Made by a program: the position numbers and the translations under genes. DNA of 64,000 nucleotides from Chinchilla lanigera. Lineage: Eukaryota > Chordata > Mammalia > Rodentia > Chinchillidae. Location: contig NW_004955417.1 of assembly GCF_000276665.1 (NCBI RefSeq), positions 28,376,145-28,440,144 of the forward strand. Reading direction: 5' to 3'. Position 1 is the first letter of the stretch. Every line of letters begins with the position of its first letter. The notes under the pieces were generated by a model. It saw nothing but the letters and a program-made list of their open reading frames with translations, made no database searches and was not told the DNA's origin. This document shows, piece after piece, positions 46,524 to 57,780 of this stretch.

Positions 46524-46990
46524 AGGCAGTATGGTACAGTAATTAGAAGCAAGGCATCTTAGCGCTCTCCCACTGTAACAAGTGGCTGAGAAAAGCTTTC
46601 CTTCGGCTCATGGTTCTGGAGCCCCCCCATGGTGGGGGTGTTGCTTTTAGACCATCCATGCTGGGAGCAGCTTAGCATGGTCGAGGTCTGTGACGTAGCA
46701 AACCCTTCATCTCATGACCCCCTATCAGAAAGAGGAAGAAGAGCAGGTGGAGTCCCACCTGGCTGCCCTGATGATTTGAAGATCTCCCACTGGTCCCAAT
46801 GCCTTAAAGATTTTTACCACCTCACAACAGTGCCCAGCTGGCATCTAAGCCTTTAACATGTGGACTTTGGGAACACTTAAGATCCAAACTATTGTACGAG
46901 TGCCCAAACTACCTGTGCTCATACTCTGCCACTCACCCTGAAATCCTCATTGAGCTCTCTAAACTTCATTTTCCTCATTGAAAGGAGACA
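46524..46990 (+). repeat. MIR SINE split by a MaLR LTR
   Basis: A MIR 5' end (GGCAGTATGGTACAGTAATTAGAAGC) stops at about 46,573, and the MIR middle (CTCTGCCACTCACCC ... CTCTAAACTTCATTTTCCTCATTGAAA) resumes at about 46,920. The MaLR LTR lies between, so the MIR is older. Confidence 0.6.
46574..46895 (-). mobile_element. ERVL-MaLR-type solo LTR inside the MIR
   Basis: On the minus strand: AATAGTTTGGATCTTAAGTG, TTCCCAAAGTCCACATGTTA, AAGGCTTAGATGCCAGCTGG at the 5' end, and AAGCTTTTCTCAGCCACTTG then TTACA at the 3' end. Confidence 0.7.
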
Positions 46991-47984
46991 GGGGGTGGGG
47001 CTGGGATACAGCAAGTGCTCATGGGTTTAGGGATTGGAATTTAGTAAAATGTAGTAGCCCAGCCCATATTCCCTTTACCGTGTGCCCATTTTCCAGATGT
47101 TTTAAGTGTGCATGTTATGAGATCTTGGCTAATTCCTTCCTCGAAGACTTGCTGTTGTCAAGGGGGTGAAATCCAGTGGAAGTGATCTTGACCTGCATTA
47201 CCCACCGTGCTGCAGCCAGTGACCGACCCACAGGGGTCTCAATAAGCTACAGGCACATGTGCTGTCCCCTCGCTCTGCCTGGAGCAGGCTGGAGCTGCTC
47301 CTGAGCACACATCCTTGCTTAGTTTCCTCCTCTTTCTATCCTGTTTTCTCCTCCCTTGCAGGATGCTTTACCCTCTCCTCCCCGCAAAATACGTGTCTTT
47401 GAATCCGTCTCAGGCTTCTAGCTGACCTAAGACAAGAACGACATTTCTTTGATTTAAAACCACATATACTTTCACAGTTTAACAAGCCTGAATTCAGGTT
47501 GTATCTTAAAATCATTGTTAGTTAGACTAAATTTTTTTTGTCATTTTTTTGCCCTTTGAAATGAAAATGTGCAGAATGATTGTCAAGTCTTTGAAGAAAA
47601 TCCTGGCACGATGTTGGAGCAATCCTTTGCTACCTGCATAGCAGCGTCCAGGCTGGCACAGGGCTCAGTAGTCCTTGTGGCTCAACAGTCACAGCGACCC
47701 TGAGCTAAACATTTGAAATGCTGAAGAGTCAGACCGGGTGAGCAAAGACTGTGGGAACATCTGAGCATGTTTATTTTGCTTTTCCGTTTCTTTTGACATA
47801 TGCAAAACAGCACAATTATATAATAAGGTTTATCAACATAATCCTAAGAGCTCTTTCAAAAATCTGAGAAAATTCTAAGTGATGATTCTCACAAAGATGA
47901 TGCTGCAGGCAGCAAGGTTGTCAGCACGGGGGAAAGCGCTTCACCCTTCTAACTGGCTCCATTCCCAAAATTGACTCCCGATAG
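46991..47984. other. Unique non-coding DNA
   Basis: Nothing recognised. Confidence 0.35.
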
Positions 47985-48735
47985 ACTGTAGATAGAGACT
48001 TGAAGATCAAACAATGAAACTCCTGAATGATAATGTGCAAAACTATCTTCCTGAGCTTGTGTTGGGTAATATTATCAAAGAGGAACCCCCCAAACCTTAG
48101 TTGTGAAGAGAAACATTAATTAACTGGACTGTATTAAAGCAAGAACATTACTTCGTGAAAACACATCACCAAAAGGGTGTCAAAGCAAATCACAAGGTGG
48201 GAGAAGACACAACATGTATTTCCAACAAAAGGTTATGTGCCATATAAAAAAAGAGCCCTACAAATTCAAAATCAGGAGACAAATATGCTGACTGAATAAT
48301 GGGTAACATATGGAGAGACACATTACAGATAAAGGAACAAAATGGTCAATAAACATACGAAAGGTGCTTAACTTCCTTAGTCATCAGGAAAGTGCCAGTC
48401 AAAACCGCACTCCCTACCACAGCACACTCCCAGGGATGGCTATGTACAAAGGCGGTGATGGCAAGTCGTGAGCTTGTTCTGCAGTGCGAACTCTTGGCTG
48501 CGGCTGGTGGGAATGTAAACTAGGAAACTACTCTGAAAAATGTCTTGGTGATTTTTACCACGTATCTATCTACTCTGATCCAGCAATTCTCCTCCTGGGT
48601 GTGTACATAAATGTCCATCAAAACGAAATGATGAGAATGCTTATGGCAGCACTATTTGTAACACCCCTAACGTGGAAACAAATGCTCATCAATAAAGCAA
48701 TGGGTAATTATGGGGCATGTTCCTCCAGTGGAATA

Positions 48736-49028
48736 CATTTGTCCCTTAATATTTTGGGGGTATTTCTGCAGATACCAAAATTTGCTGATATTTAAGTCCT
48801 TTATATAGTTTCATATAGCCAAAGCAATGTTCCTATCTACTTTAAATCATCCCTACATTACCTGTACTACTTGGTATAATGTAAAGGCTATGCAAGTAGT
48901 TGTCATACTGCATTGTCTAGGTACTAATAATAAAAAAGTCACACATGTTCAGTACAGATGGAACATATTGTTTAAATATATGATTGAGCCTGCAGATATA
49001 GGACCTGCATGGATGGGGCGATGGACAG
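48736..49028 (+). mobile_element. Tigger-type non-autonomous DNA transposon, complete
   Basis: Inserted in the L1 with TA on both sides (48,734-48,735 and 49,029-49,030). Left end CATTTGTCCCTTAATATTTTG and GCAGATACCAAAATTTGC; middle TACTTTAAATCATCCCTACA and GTTCAGTACAGATGGAAC; right end GCAGATATAGGACCTGCATGG. This matches a common mammalian pogo-derived element. Confidence 0.75.
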
Positions 49029-49199
49029 TACTGCACACCAGTGGGAACAAATCTATTATCACCAGATTGCCCTTGACAGATTGTTTCAATGGTCTGATCA
49101 ACAATTTTTTACTTTTTGATCTTTCTACATGCTAGTGATAATTTGATCTTTCTACGTTTTGACTTTTGATCTTTCTACATGCTAGTGATAATTGTGTCG

Positions 49200-49408
49200 A
49201 TACTGTTTTTTGATGCTGAGAGTAGGCAGTAAGTTGGTTTCCAATCAACTTTACATACCATTGTGGAACTCTACAGTGTGCTGCTTGACTAAGCTGTGAT
49301 GTTCAGTGGGTCAGGAGGATTAAATGAGTCTTTGATTCACAATATCTTCAATTTATGATGTGTTTATTAGGATGTAGCCCCACTGTAATTTGAGAAGCAT
49401 CTCTGTAT
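49200..49408 (+). mobile_element. Second Tigger-type fragment (right end)
   Basis: AAGCTGTGATGTTCAGTGGG, ATTCACAATATCTTCAATTT, TTATTAGGATGTAGCCCCAC and a terminus GAGAAGCATCTCTGTA fit the right end of another mammalian Tigger derivative. The left boundary is unclear. A 30-bp direct repeat (49,114-49,143 and 49,164-49,193) lies just before it. Confidence 0.6.
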
Positions 49409-49725
49409 GCAATAACAAGGGTAATTATCATCAATATGATACTGAGCAAATGAAGCCAGACTCAAAAGAGTATATTGTGTATAATTCCATTTCTATAACA
49501 TTTAAAAACATGTAAGAATGACATAAGTTGTTGGAAGTCAGGATAGTGATTACCTTTGGAAGGAGGAGATAACCGAGAGCAGGAAAAGGTCTTCTGGGTT
49601 CTAGCGATGCTCTAGAGCAGAGTGCTATTTATATGACTATGCTCACATAGTGAAAATTTGTTAAGCCTTATTTATGAGTTGCATATTTTTTGGTAAATAT
49701 GTGAAACTAAAGCACTGTTACTGTT

Positions 49726-51842
49726 TAACTGACAACAGTCTCCCCATCTACCTTTCTATAGGTAAAAATAAATGATTTTCTAAATGGTGGTATTTAGATA
49801 ATGATGTATCTTGTAATTGATGGCATCTTGGTTGTGGTAAAATATTGTACCATTACGATTAGTGGTCAAGAAGTAGGATATACAGGTCTGTGATCTGTCT
49901 CCTAGTCTCACTGTAAGTGCTTAATGTGGCAACTCATAATCTCTTCTCAACTTTTTCCTTAAGAGTAGAATTCCTGATTCTTAGCTTGGTATGTGTCATC
50001 CTAGCAAGACTCTCCCGCACCAAGACGTGGCTAATGGAATTGCATTTTGGTTTTTACCTGAAGAAGAAAGCATGACATAGTGTGCAGGAAAGTTTTAACT
50101 CAGTGGACCCAAGTTGCTTGAACTTTGCAAATTTCCAAGAAGGACATGTGCATGACTGCTCCTTGGCTGCTTCCTATTGGTTGTCTTGAGGATCCCTGAA
50201 AGAGATAGTATAATACATTACTGTTCAGAGAACACTCACTCCTCTTTGTCAGCTTCCAGAGGGAGAAGGAAACTTGTAGCGCTCCTTGAAAGTGCTGTTG
50301 AACTTTGTGCAGGTTTAAGGGTTGTCTGCTACGGAGCCTTGCACGTTTCCGTTTGCCCTCCTGGGGACATTTGACCTTCTCCATGGAAAAACATACTTCT
50401 GGAAGCTGCTGACTCTCAGCCTGGGCCAGACTGGACACACAGGAAGCAGGCTGGAGTCCAACCTGCACTGTGGCACCAAGCCTGCTCACACCTGCTGCCT
50501 GACGCAGGGCCACTGCGCTGGGCCATGGATGCTAGAGGACTGTGGCACAGCATTCCCATCAGCAAGTATCTGGCATAAAATCTCTGGAGACCTTCTCTCT
50601 TCTTCATCTCCCTTGCTGTCTAGAAAACAAGATTTGGTCCTAAGGCTCTCCCTAGTGTATGGGAAGGGAGGGTGAAGGCCAGCCCTGAGGATGGGGTAGC
50701 AGTGGGCTGGGAGGCACAGGTTGACTTGTGGAGCCACCATGCTGTGCCTTGTGTAGACCACATTGTGTAGACCACATTGTGTAGACCACACTGGGCTAGG
50801 TAATCTGCCCCATGTGGCTGCACTAACCCTAACTAGTACAATCAGCAAGACCTCACCCATCCCTCACCTCTAGGACTACAAAACTCCAGACAGATAAGCC
50901 AAGAGCAGAAAGCTCAGGTGAGCCATGTTTGGCGTCTTCTGGAAGATCCTAGACCATTTTCAAGAAAATGCCAGTTGTGCCATTTTCTCCTTCTGTGCCT
51001 GAAATAACTTCCACCACTGAGAGAGGAGAGAAAAGAGAGGAGAAAGGACACAGACAGACAGAGAGACAGAGAAAGACAGACAGACAGAGACATAATACTA
51101 ACCTTTGGGATATTCCACCCAGCCACTTCTTTGTTCTGCCTTTAAGCTCTCTCCAGTGAAAGCCAATGTGTACAATAAACATGAGCCAAAGTTCTCTGAA
51201 AGGGGCAGAGACCAAGTGCAGAGCACTCACTTCCCTCTCCTGGCCTAGAGGAGGCGCTGTGAGGTTGTGATGGCCCAGCGCAGTGCTCGGAAGTGGCTCT
51301 GTGGCCCCCTTTTGCCAGATCCTCCTCCCCATCCCAATCTGGCCCAGGCCAGACCTGGTCAGGGCTCTGCTGTGAGCACGTCACTAAGCGTCACATTATT
51401 ATTCTCTTCGGTGCTCTCTATCTTCCATCTGTGGTGGAAAGGAAACTGTGAGGCAGACAATTACAATGCTGATGTGAGATTTTTTAGAGGAAAATTGAGG
51501 GAAATTACAGGGACTACCCAGCTGTGATGCAGACTCCTCATTCTCTTCCCACAGGACTCATTATTTTACAAACTGTGACTATTAAAAATGATTTACAGTC
51601 ACTTGCAGGCTTTACCATGCTGTTAGATTCACTGGAATCTTACCTAGCCCTTTAAAAGGGTACAGATGGCCAAACATGTCCACACAAACTGGCATGGAAT
51701 TTGATGCCTGCTATTTAGAAAGTAGAAATCTACTACACATCATCAACATCAGTCCTATCAACGTCAATCTTATCAATCTTCCTGATAGCCCCAATTTTAT
51801 TTGATCTCATTTCCCATCTAGTAGGTCCTGCTTCTTTTATCT

Positions 51843-51843
<1 letters not shown>
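49726..51843. other. Unique non-coding DNA with small tandem repeats
   Basis: Three perfect copies of the 14-mer TTGTGTAGACCACA lie at 50,749-50,790. A (GA/CAGA)n-rich stretch lies at about 51,017-51,091. No gene was recognised; frames up to 137 codons lack any family motif. Confidence 0.45.

Positions 51844-51882
<39 letters not shown>
51844..51882. repeat. Pure T39 tract
   Basis: Thirty-nine uninterrupted T with no SINE or L1 recognisable on the right side, where an antisense retroposon body would be expected. Confidence 0.9.
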
Positions 51883-51884
<2 letters not shown>

Positions 51885-52699
51885 CCTAAAGATGTCTCTG
51901 GGTTTTTGTTTTAGTTCTCCCCTTCCAAATATAGAAACCTTTTGAAATTTTGATCCTTGCCCCTTGTGTAAAATTGTTCACTGTTTAATTATATTCTCTG
52001 TCTTTCTTCCTGTTCAGATTCATGAAGGAAGACAGACACCTAAGATGCGAGATAATCAAGGTGGACCCCATCCTGCGGGCAGATCCTCGTTATAGTGTCT
52101 CCCTGTTGCCTGATTATCTTAGAATATTGAAGAGCTGTGGGAAGACGAAGGTAAACAGCAAGGTGGCTGTGCAGTAGCAGCTGTGAGCAGAACTACAGCT
52201 AATTACCAAAAGGCAGCATCTTCTAAAGTGATGTCAACTTTGGGGACCCGACTTCAGAGAGGAGTTGCTGTCTGGTTCACTTTGTATTTTCACTTCAGAG
52301 GCTGCCGCTCTGTACAATTAACACTTAGGAAATGGAAAGGAAAGTGTTTTTCTGGAGAAAATGCTCAGAAGCCCTCCCAGTAGTTTAGATGGTGACAAAA
52401 AAAAAAAAAAAAAAGTCTTCTCTGTGACAAAAGCCCAAATGGAGTAGGGAAAAAATGAATCACTTCCAAGATGTACTTTGGAGAACTTGAGAATAATGGG
52501 CTACTTGGAGGAGAGGCAAGATGGATAATTTTATTGTTTGGCTATCATATTACATAGTCTCTTTGTCTCTCTTTTTAGAAAGAACTTCCAAAATTCTAGT
52601 TGGTAATTTAAAAAAATACAATATGTCATATAAGGTTTTATCCTTTGGGTTCTTACAAAGGTAACTCATAGTTGCTGTAAATTTTTTTGCAGAGTAGAG
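51883..52699. other. Unique non-coding DNA
   Basis: Contains an A18 run (52,397-52,414). Nothing else was recognised. Confidence 0.35.
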
Positions 52700-53222
52700 C
52701 AGAGAACTGCATTGTGTGCATCTGCTAGTCTGTGCTGCTGGTGGTCATTCCCTCCAGGATGGACCCTAGAGTTCATTAACTGGTATTCACGCCTTTGTGC
52801 ATTTCCCACCCCACTGAATGTGGGCTGGACTTCATGAGCCACTTTTAAAAAACATCTTAAGGCAGAAGTCATGAGAAGTCACTTCCAATGTTAGGTTATA
52901 AAAAGACTGTGGCTTCCATCTTGTGATCTGACTCTTTGTCTCTCTGTCTTTCTGTCTGTCTCTCAGATCTCTCACGGTGGGGCACCAAATGCCCTGTCCT
53001 GTACAACTCTGCACAAACACCAGTGCTGTCTTTAGGACAGGGCCACCACGGAGCTGAGACTTCCAACAGCCACTTTGGGATAACTATATCCTGATGGCTA
53101 CCTCATGAGGTGTCCTGAGCCAGAACCACTTGTAAGTTTCTGACTTGTGAAATAATAAATATTTCCTGCTTCTAGCCACTAAGCTTAGCACTAATTTGTT
53201 ATGTTCCAACAGGCAACTGCTC
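52700..53222 (+). mobile_element. MLT1-like MaLR LTR
   Basis: AATGTGGGCTGGACTTCATG, CACTTCCAATGTTAGGTTAT, AAAAAGACTGTGGCTTCCAT, GTCCTGAGCCAGAACCACTT and TGTGAAATAATAAATATTTC, then GCCACTAAGCTTAG, give the 3' two thirds of an MLT1-type LTR with its polyadenylation signal. Confidence 0.7.
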
Positions 53223-53658
53223 TACCAGGTTAATTAGCTTTCACATCTCAGTGGATTTACACAACACCCCCCCACACACACACACACTTGCATATTCACA
53301 CATTTTTAGTTCAAAGTAGGCACTTCCCTGAGAACCCTCTTGGTGGGTGACTTAGTGACTCAGGCTGTTTCCTGCTGTAGTGGGGAGACTGGAGGATGCA
53401 TGACTAGGTGTCAAGACACATTGAGGGTTGGAACCAGTCATAGAGCCCTGTCTAACTGCAGGGGAAGATGGAAAACGGGGGAGTAAATGGATCATTAATG
53501 AGATTTAAATGTTACTCTTACACATGTGTTATAAAAAGTGAAAATCTGCTCTTTGTTTCATTTTTGACTGTTTAAACCGTGCTCTTTCACATACATACCC
53601 ATCACACAAGCACACATGGATATAAAAGCATAAAGTTTATGTATATTGTAAAGAGTTC
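53223..53658. other. Unique non-coding DNA
   Basis: A short (CA)n lies at 53,266-53,287. Nothing else was recognised. Confidence 0.4.
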
Positions 53659-53659
53659 T

Positions 53660-53853
53660 ATGTCATATGTCACTTACCAATGGTAATTCATTTTGAGAAC
53701 TGTTTGGTGATTTAGCCCTTGTGTCACAGAGTGCACTTACACTGCCGTAGATGGCGTGACAGACTGCACACCTAGGTTGTATCATAGTCTTATGGGACTG
53801 AAATCCTCCATAGGGCACTGCTGATTGAACCATCATTATGTCACACGTGACAA
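53660..53853. mobile_element. Tigger-type non-autonomous DNA transposon, internally deleted
   Basis: Left end GTCATATGTCACTTACCAATGG; middle CAGAGTGCACTTACACTG, GATGGCGTGACAGACTGCAC, ACCTAGGTTGTAT, then TCATAGTCTTATGGGACTG; right end ACCATCATTATGTCACACG. It matches a common mammalian Tigger derivative, shortened in the middle. TA follows at 53,854-53,855. Confidence 0.75.
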
Positions 53854-53867
53854 TACAAGGGTGATTA

Positions 53868-54410
53868 AATAGGCTGTGAATGTTCAAATTTTTAAAATTT
53901 ATTACAGTAAAGGACACATTGCCATAAACCCTCCTCAAAATACTGTTCCCCACTTCAGACACACTCATCCCATCCTTCTTGCCACTTTTGGGAGCGCTTC
54001 AGGAAGTTCTCTCTCCTTAGTATCTCTAGTTACTCTCTAGTGGTTGGCCCCGTGACCTGAATCGATAGAAAACATCTCCCTTTCATTTTGACTTCGAGGA
54101 AGGGCCAGAAGTCGCACATGCCAGGTCCAGTGAGTAAGGTGGATGAGGACACACCCTCAAATTCTTACTAACCTACCTTTCCGTTAGATGGCAGGAGGCA
54201 GCAGCACTCACTGTATTTTTGTTCACACCTTGTAAAAACATTCCGAAAGTGGACTTCCAGAAGTGCTTCAGAAAGTGGCAAGAACCTTGGGTGAAGTATG
54301 TTTGAAGTGAGGGGAATGTTTGGAGAGGGATTAACAGCAATGTGTCTCGTACTGTAATAAATTTTTAAAAATGTAAACGTTCACTGTATATTTTGATTCC
54401 ACTGTGTGTG
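53868..54410. mobile_element. Mariner-derived element with inverted arms (copy 2)
   Basis: The left arm (about 53,868-54,012), read on the minus strand, and the right arm (about 54,250-54,410), on the plus strand, run in parallel: AACTTCCTGAAGCGCT / GACTTCCAGAAGTGCT, AAAAGTGGCAAGAA / GAAAGTGGCAAGAA, GTGTGTCTGAAGTG / GTATGTTTGAAGTG, and TTTACTGTAATAAATTTTAA / CGTACTGTAATAAATTTTTA. Both represent the last codons of a mariner transposase plus the terminal repeat. The spacer (54,012-54,250) is shared with copy 1. Confidence 0.75.
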
Positions 54411-54471
54411 TGTTACATTTAAAAATGTAAACGTTCACTGTATATTTTTATTCCACCGTGTGTGTGTGTAT
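54364..54471. repeat. 54-bp tandem duplication at the mariner end
   Basis: TTTAAAAATGTAAACGTTCA starts at 54,364 and again at 54,418. Each copy continues through CTGTATATTTT(G/T)ATTCCAC(T/C)GTGTGTG, so the outer end of the right arm is present twice. Confidence 0.85.
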
Positions 54472-54563
54472 ACATATTTGGGATATATTTTATATGCCTG
54501 TGTAGTTATATGATTACATTTGATATATATTAATTGTATACATGATTATAATTAATGGTTATA

Positions 54564-54749
54564 TAGTGGTACCTCTGGTCATGAATACTTTCATTTGCAA
54601 ACAATTTGGGTCACAAACAGAAGCGCTTGGCAAAATTTTTTTTTTGTTTGCAAACTCTGCATTGAATGACAAACACATCTTTCCACAGGAAAGCAGATGT
54701 GGCCAAAAATGTAGAGCAAATTAAATTTGTGAACTGGGGTACCACCGTG
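54564..54749. mobile_element. Short TIR element (Tigger/MER-like), complete
   Basis: Left end TAGTGGTACCTCTGGTCATGA; the complement of the right end reads CACGGTGGTACCCCAGTTCA. TA flanks both sides (54,562-54,563 and 54,750-54,751). It is 186 bp with no coding content. Confidence 0.75.
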
Positions 54750-54751
54750 TA

Positions 54752-56112
54752 ATTATTATATATGAGATGCATCTATGTGTTAAATAAATTTGTGTTAACA
54801 AATTTATCCACCTGATTGTGGCGCTAGGTAGCCCACGTATGAGTATGTCCTGATTCATTTATTGTTCTTGTATCCATCCAGGAGAGTTAGCTATTTTAGG
54901 AGCTCAAAATGCCTTTCTAGGTTGATTCCTGGTTGTGTCTCTAACTTGTCCATGTGGCCTAATGTGCATGTTTTGAAGCTGTCACAGAGAGAAGGGCTCT
55001 CTGCTGGCCACGACTGATGCTGTCCAACACCAGGCGAGGCACTGCAGTTGCTGGAGCAGCCTCTCCTCTGGCCGTCAGTTTGATACTTACACAAGGACAT
55101 AGGCAAGGCGTCACCTGTCATGTGCAGGGCATTAAGTCCTGTGAGGACAATGCTCACACAGTTCTCCATCGACGTCACTGAAGCCTCCTGGCCCCCCAGT
55201 GAAATTCGCAGTTGTCATTGTATTCCCATCAGGAAATGCCCTTACAGCCTGAAGCACCTCCCTCCCCACCCCATCACTTATTCTTACTGATCTGTTGTTT
55301 TCTTTTTGGTAGAAAGAAGAGTTAGCAGGCTCTGGCGACTGCTGCTTTTCTTAGCTATGCTGTTGTAAAGATTCGCCCGACACAGGCCGTGCATATTGTG
55401 GAAGGGAAAGGAACGCGTAACGGTGCCAGGTACCTGGGTCAGTTGTGTGTCTGAAAGCGCACAAGCTCGCTTTCCAACGTTTCTGTTAGAGCATGGAACA
55501 CATGCGTCTCCTGCAAAGGGCAGGGAGCATGTGACTGGCCTTCTCCTCCGGCCCACGCCTCCGCTCGGGAGCTCTGCTAATGGCAAGGATGGCTCTGCCT
55601 TGGGAGCAGTTGCCAGCTTGTGTCTGCACAGCCGAAGGGGAGGAGGGTAGGGAGCGCCCGCGGCCCTTCGTGTAGCATTTTCTTAGATGCAGTTGAGGGA
55701 GAGATGGAGACACAGAGAAGAAACATCCATGGCTGGGCTCTGATTTCTGGAATTCTATAATTTTCTTATTTTTTGTGTTCAGGAAAATAAAGCTCAGACT
55801 TGTCCTCGGAGATGCCATCTCCTGCCCCAGCAGGTGCGACGTCAGCTGATGTCAGCGTGTTAACTACGGGCTCACCGGCTTTGCGGCTGCACAGAGGTTC
55901 AGGGGAATTGAAGAACCTGACTGCCGTGTACTTAAACTGCTGAAACGGGAGTAGGCGACGAGTCACCCTAACATGTAAAATGCATCGCTCTGCAGCGCTA
56001 GGGCCAAATTCTCACGCAGAACCTCCTTCTCTCCCAACGTGGGAGTGCTTTCTCTGGACAACATAAAAATAAACTCTCTTTCTACAGCTCTTTATTTTTT
56101 AGCACTTATTTA
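54752..56112. other. Unique non-coding DNA
   Basis: No repeat or exon was recognised. 55,300-55,680 is GC-richer with shadow frames. Confidence 0.4.
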
Positions 56113-56258
56113 CCTTTTGGCTTTTTTTGAGGGGGCCTCACTATGTAATCCAGTTTGGACTTGAACTTGTTATGTAGCTTAGGTTGGCCTAAACTTGCCA
56201 CCCTCCTGCTTCAGCCTCCTGAGTGTTGGGATGACATGTGTGCACCACACACCTGGCT
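56113..56258 (-). repeat. B1-like SINE, diverged
   Basis: Antisense order: TTTTTTTGAGGGGGCCTCAC, TATGTAATCCAGTTTGGACT, a second TATGTAGCTTAGGTTGGCC copy (the ~29-bp duplication), CTCCTGCTTCAGCCTCCTGA and GCACCACACACCTGGCT. Confidence 0.8.
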
Positions 56259-57111
56259 CTACAGTCTTGTCATGGCAGTCAGCCATGACAGTGATGGTGG
56301 GAGGGAACACTGTATTGAAGAATGTGATCTGCCCCAAATAAAGGGAAATTTTAAATGGACATTTACCAGGCTTGTCTGTCTGTGGGAACAGTGGTGGGTC
56401 CAGTTTCTCCTGGCCAGGTGCTACAAAAGGTCATGTTCCCCATGTACTGTGGCTCTTGGACATTATGTGGAGCCAGGAGAGTGAAGCCAAAGTGTCCCTG
56501 CAGAACGAAACTGCGTGGCACATTGTGGCAGGTGGGAAAGCTGCACTGCTGGGGCCACCCTGGTGGCTGTGTCCTTCTGTCATTGTGCAACTGGACGTTT
56601 TCTCCAAGAGTGACTGCTTGATACCAGGAGGTGTGTATGTGCTCTGAGAGTTCATTCATTCTCTAAGTATTAATTGTGTGTCCATTATGGATCAGTGTAT
56701 TTCAGGGGCATAAAACTATGAAAAGAAAACCCTCCCAAATCCTTACTGCCATGCAACTGTTTATTTTTCCATTCCAGGGAGAGATGAGCCAAAACAATAA
56801 TTAAGTAGCTTGAGCAGTGCTTCAGGTGCAGAGGATCTCTATGGAGCAAGCAAAGCCTGGAAGCAGGCGTGGGAGGAGGAGGCTGTGCTCCAAACAGCAC
56901 AGTGTGAGGCGGGATTCAAGCCCCGAGACCCTCAGACATTACAGGGAGAGAGTTCTGGGGTTGCACAGGAAGGATGGGGAGGCTGCAGGGCTGGAGAAGA
57001 GTGCGGCTGGAGTGAAAAGGAGAGATGAGACCAGACAGGAGGGAGGAGCAGGACTGGGCACCCTGCGAGGATGGGGCGAGGACAGCTACTGTCACACTGA
57101 GTGGGATGTAG
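56259..57111. other. Unique non-coding DNA
   Basis: The first half of the window's longest frame (219 codons, 56,817-57,476) lies here. It shows only Arg/Glu/Gly-rich composition and no domain. Confidence 0.4.
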
Positions 57112-57440
57112 CCTTAGTCACTTTCCTCATGGCTGAGACACAAACCCAACACCTGCAAATGAAAGGAGGAGAGGTTCATCTTGGGTCACAGTTTGTAGAG
57201 GTTCCTGTCCCATTGCCTGCTGGCTCCAAGGCAGGCGTCATGGAAGAGGGGCCTGGTGGAGAAGAGTCGCTCAGGGCATGGGGCACAGGAAGCAGAGAGA
57301 GAAGGGAGGAGCCAGGAGGGAGATGCACCTTCCAGGCTGCGCCACAGGCCCCCACTTCTTCCCACCTGACCCGCCTCCTGAGAGAGGTCAGATCGTATGA
57401 CCCCCCTACAATCCATTTGCCTTCCATAAGCCACACCCAG
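57112..57440 (-). mobile_element. ERVL-MaLR-type solo LTR
   Basis: On the minus strand: GCCCCATGCCCTGAGCGACT, TTCTCCACCAGGCCCCTCTT, CATGACGCCTGCCTTGGAGC and GTGACCCAAGATGAACCTCT, the same blocks as the plus copy at 8.8-9.1 kb. This accounts for the C-terminal half of the 219-codon frame. Confidence 0.7.
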
Positions 57441-57534
57441 GAGCCTGAGGACCAGGACAGATGTGCATTGCTGTAGGCATCCAGCAGAGGGCGTGGGATC
57501 CGATGTACTGTGCACAGGAAGGATAAACTTGAGT

Positions 57535-57780
57535 GCCCCGTGGGAAAATGGATGCACCTTGCGACCATCTTGTCAAATGAGATAAATCACACACGCTGAC
57601 ATATTGCATGCCTCCTCTTGTAGGAGAAATCAAAAGACCAATAAATTAAAGAGCAAAAGAAAAGACAATGGAAACAGGGAGACCGGTCTTCCGCAGAAGG
57701 GAAGGGGACCGAGAGATGGAGGGAGGAGAGGAGGGGAACAGGACCGCGAATGTGAGCGTCCTGTGCTCAGACACGGGCCG
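57535..57780 (+). mobile_element. L1 3' UTR fragment
   Basis: GGGAAAATGGATGCACCTTG, GACCATCTTGTCAAATGAGA, CATATTGCATGCCTCCTCTT and then a G/A-rich run (57,700-57,745) follow the ORF2 end and polypurine 3' UTR of a rodent L1. Confidence 0.6.

Larger units (their letters stand above)
47985..49725 (+). mobile_element. Old L1 3' part, split by DNA transposons
   Basis: The ORF2 C-terminal region (TAGAGACTTGAAGATCAAAC, GGTGGGAATGTAAACTAGG, ATCCAGCAATTCTCCTCCTG, GTGGAAACAAATGCTCATC) runs to about 48,735. L1 resumes at about 49,409 with AAGCCAGACTCAAAAGAGTA and 3' UTR sequence to about 49,725. The frames are dead. Confidence 0.7.

Noticed and set aside
56817..57476. Longest open frame in the window (219 codons, plus strand)
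   Set aside because: Its second half lies on an antisense MaLR LTR and its first half has no domain or codon pattern. It is a chance frame in GC-rich DNA.
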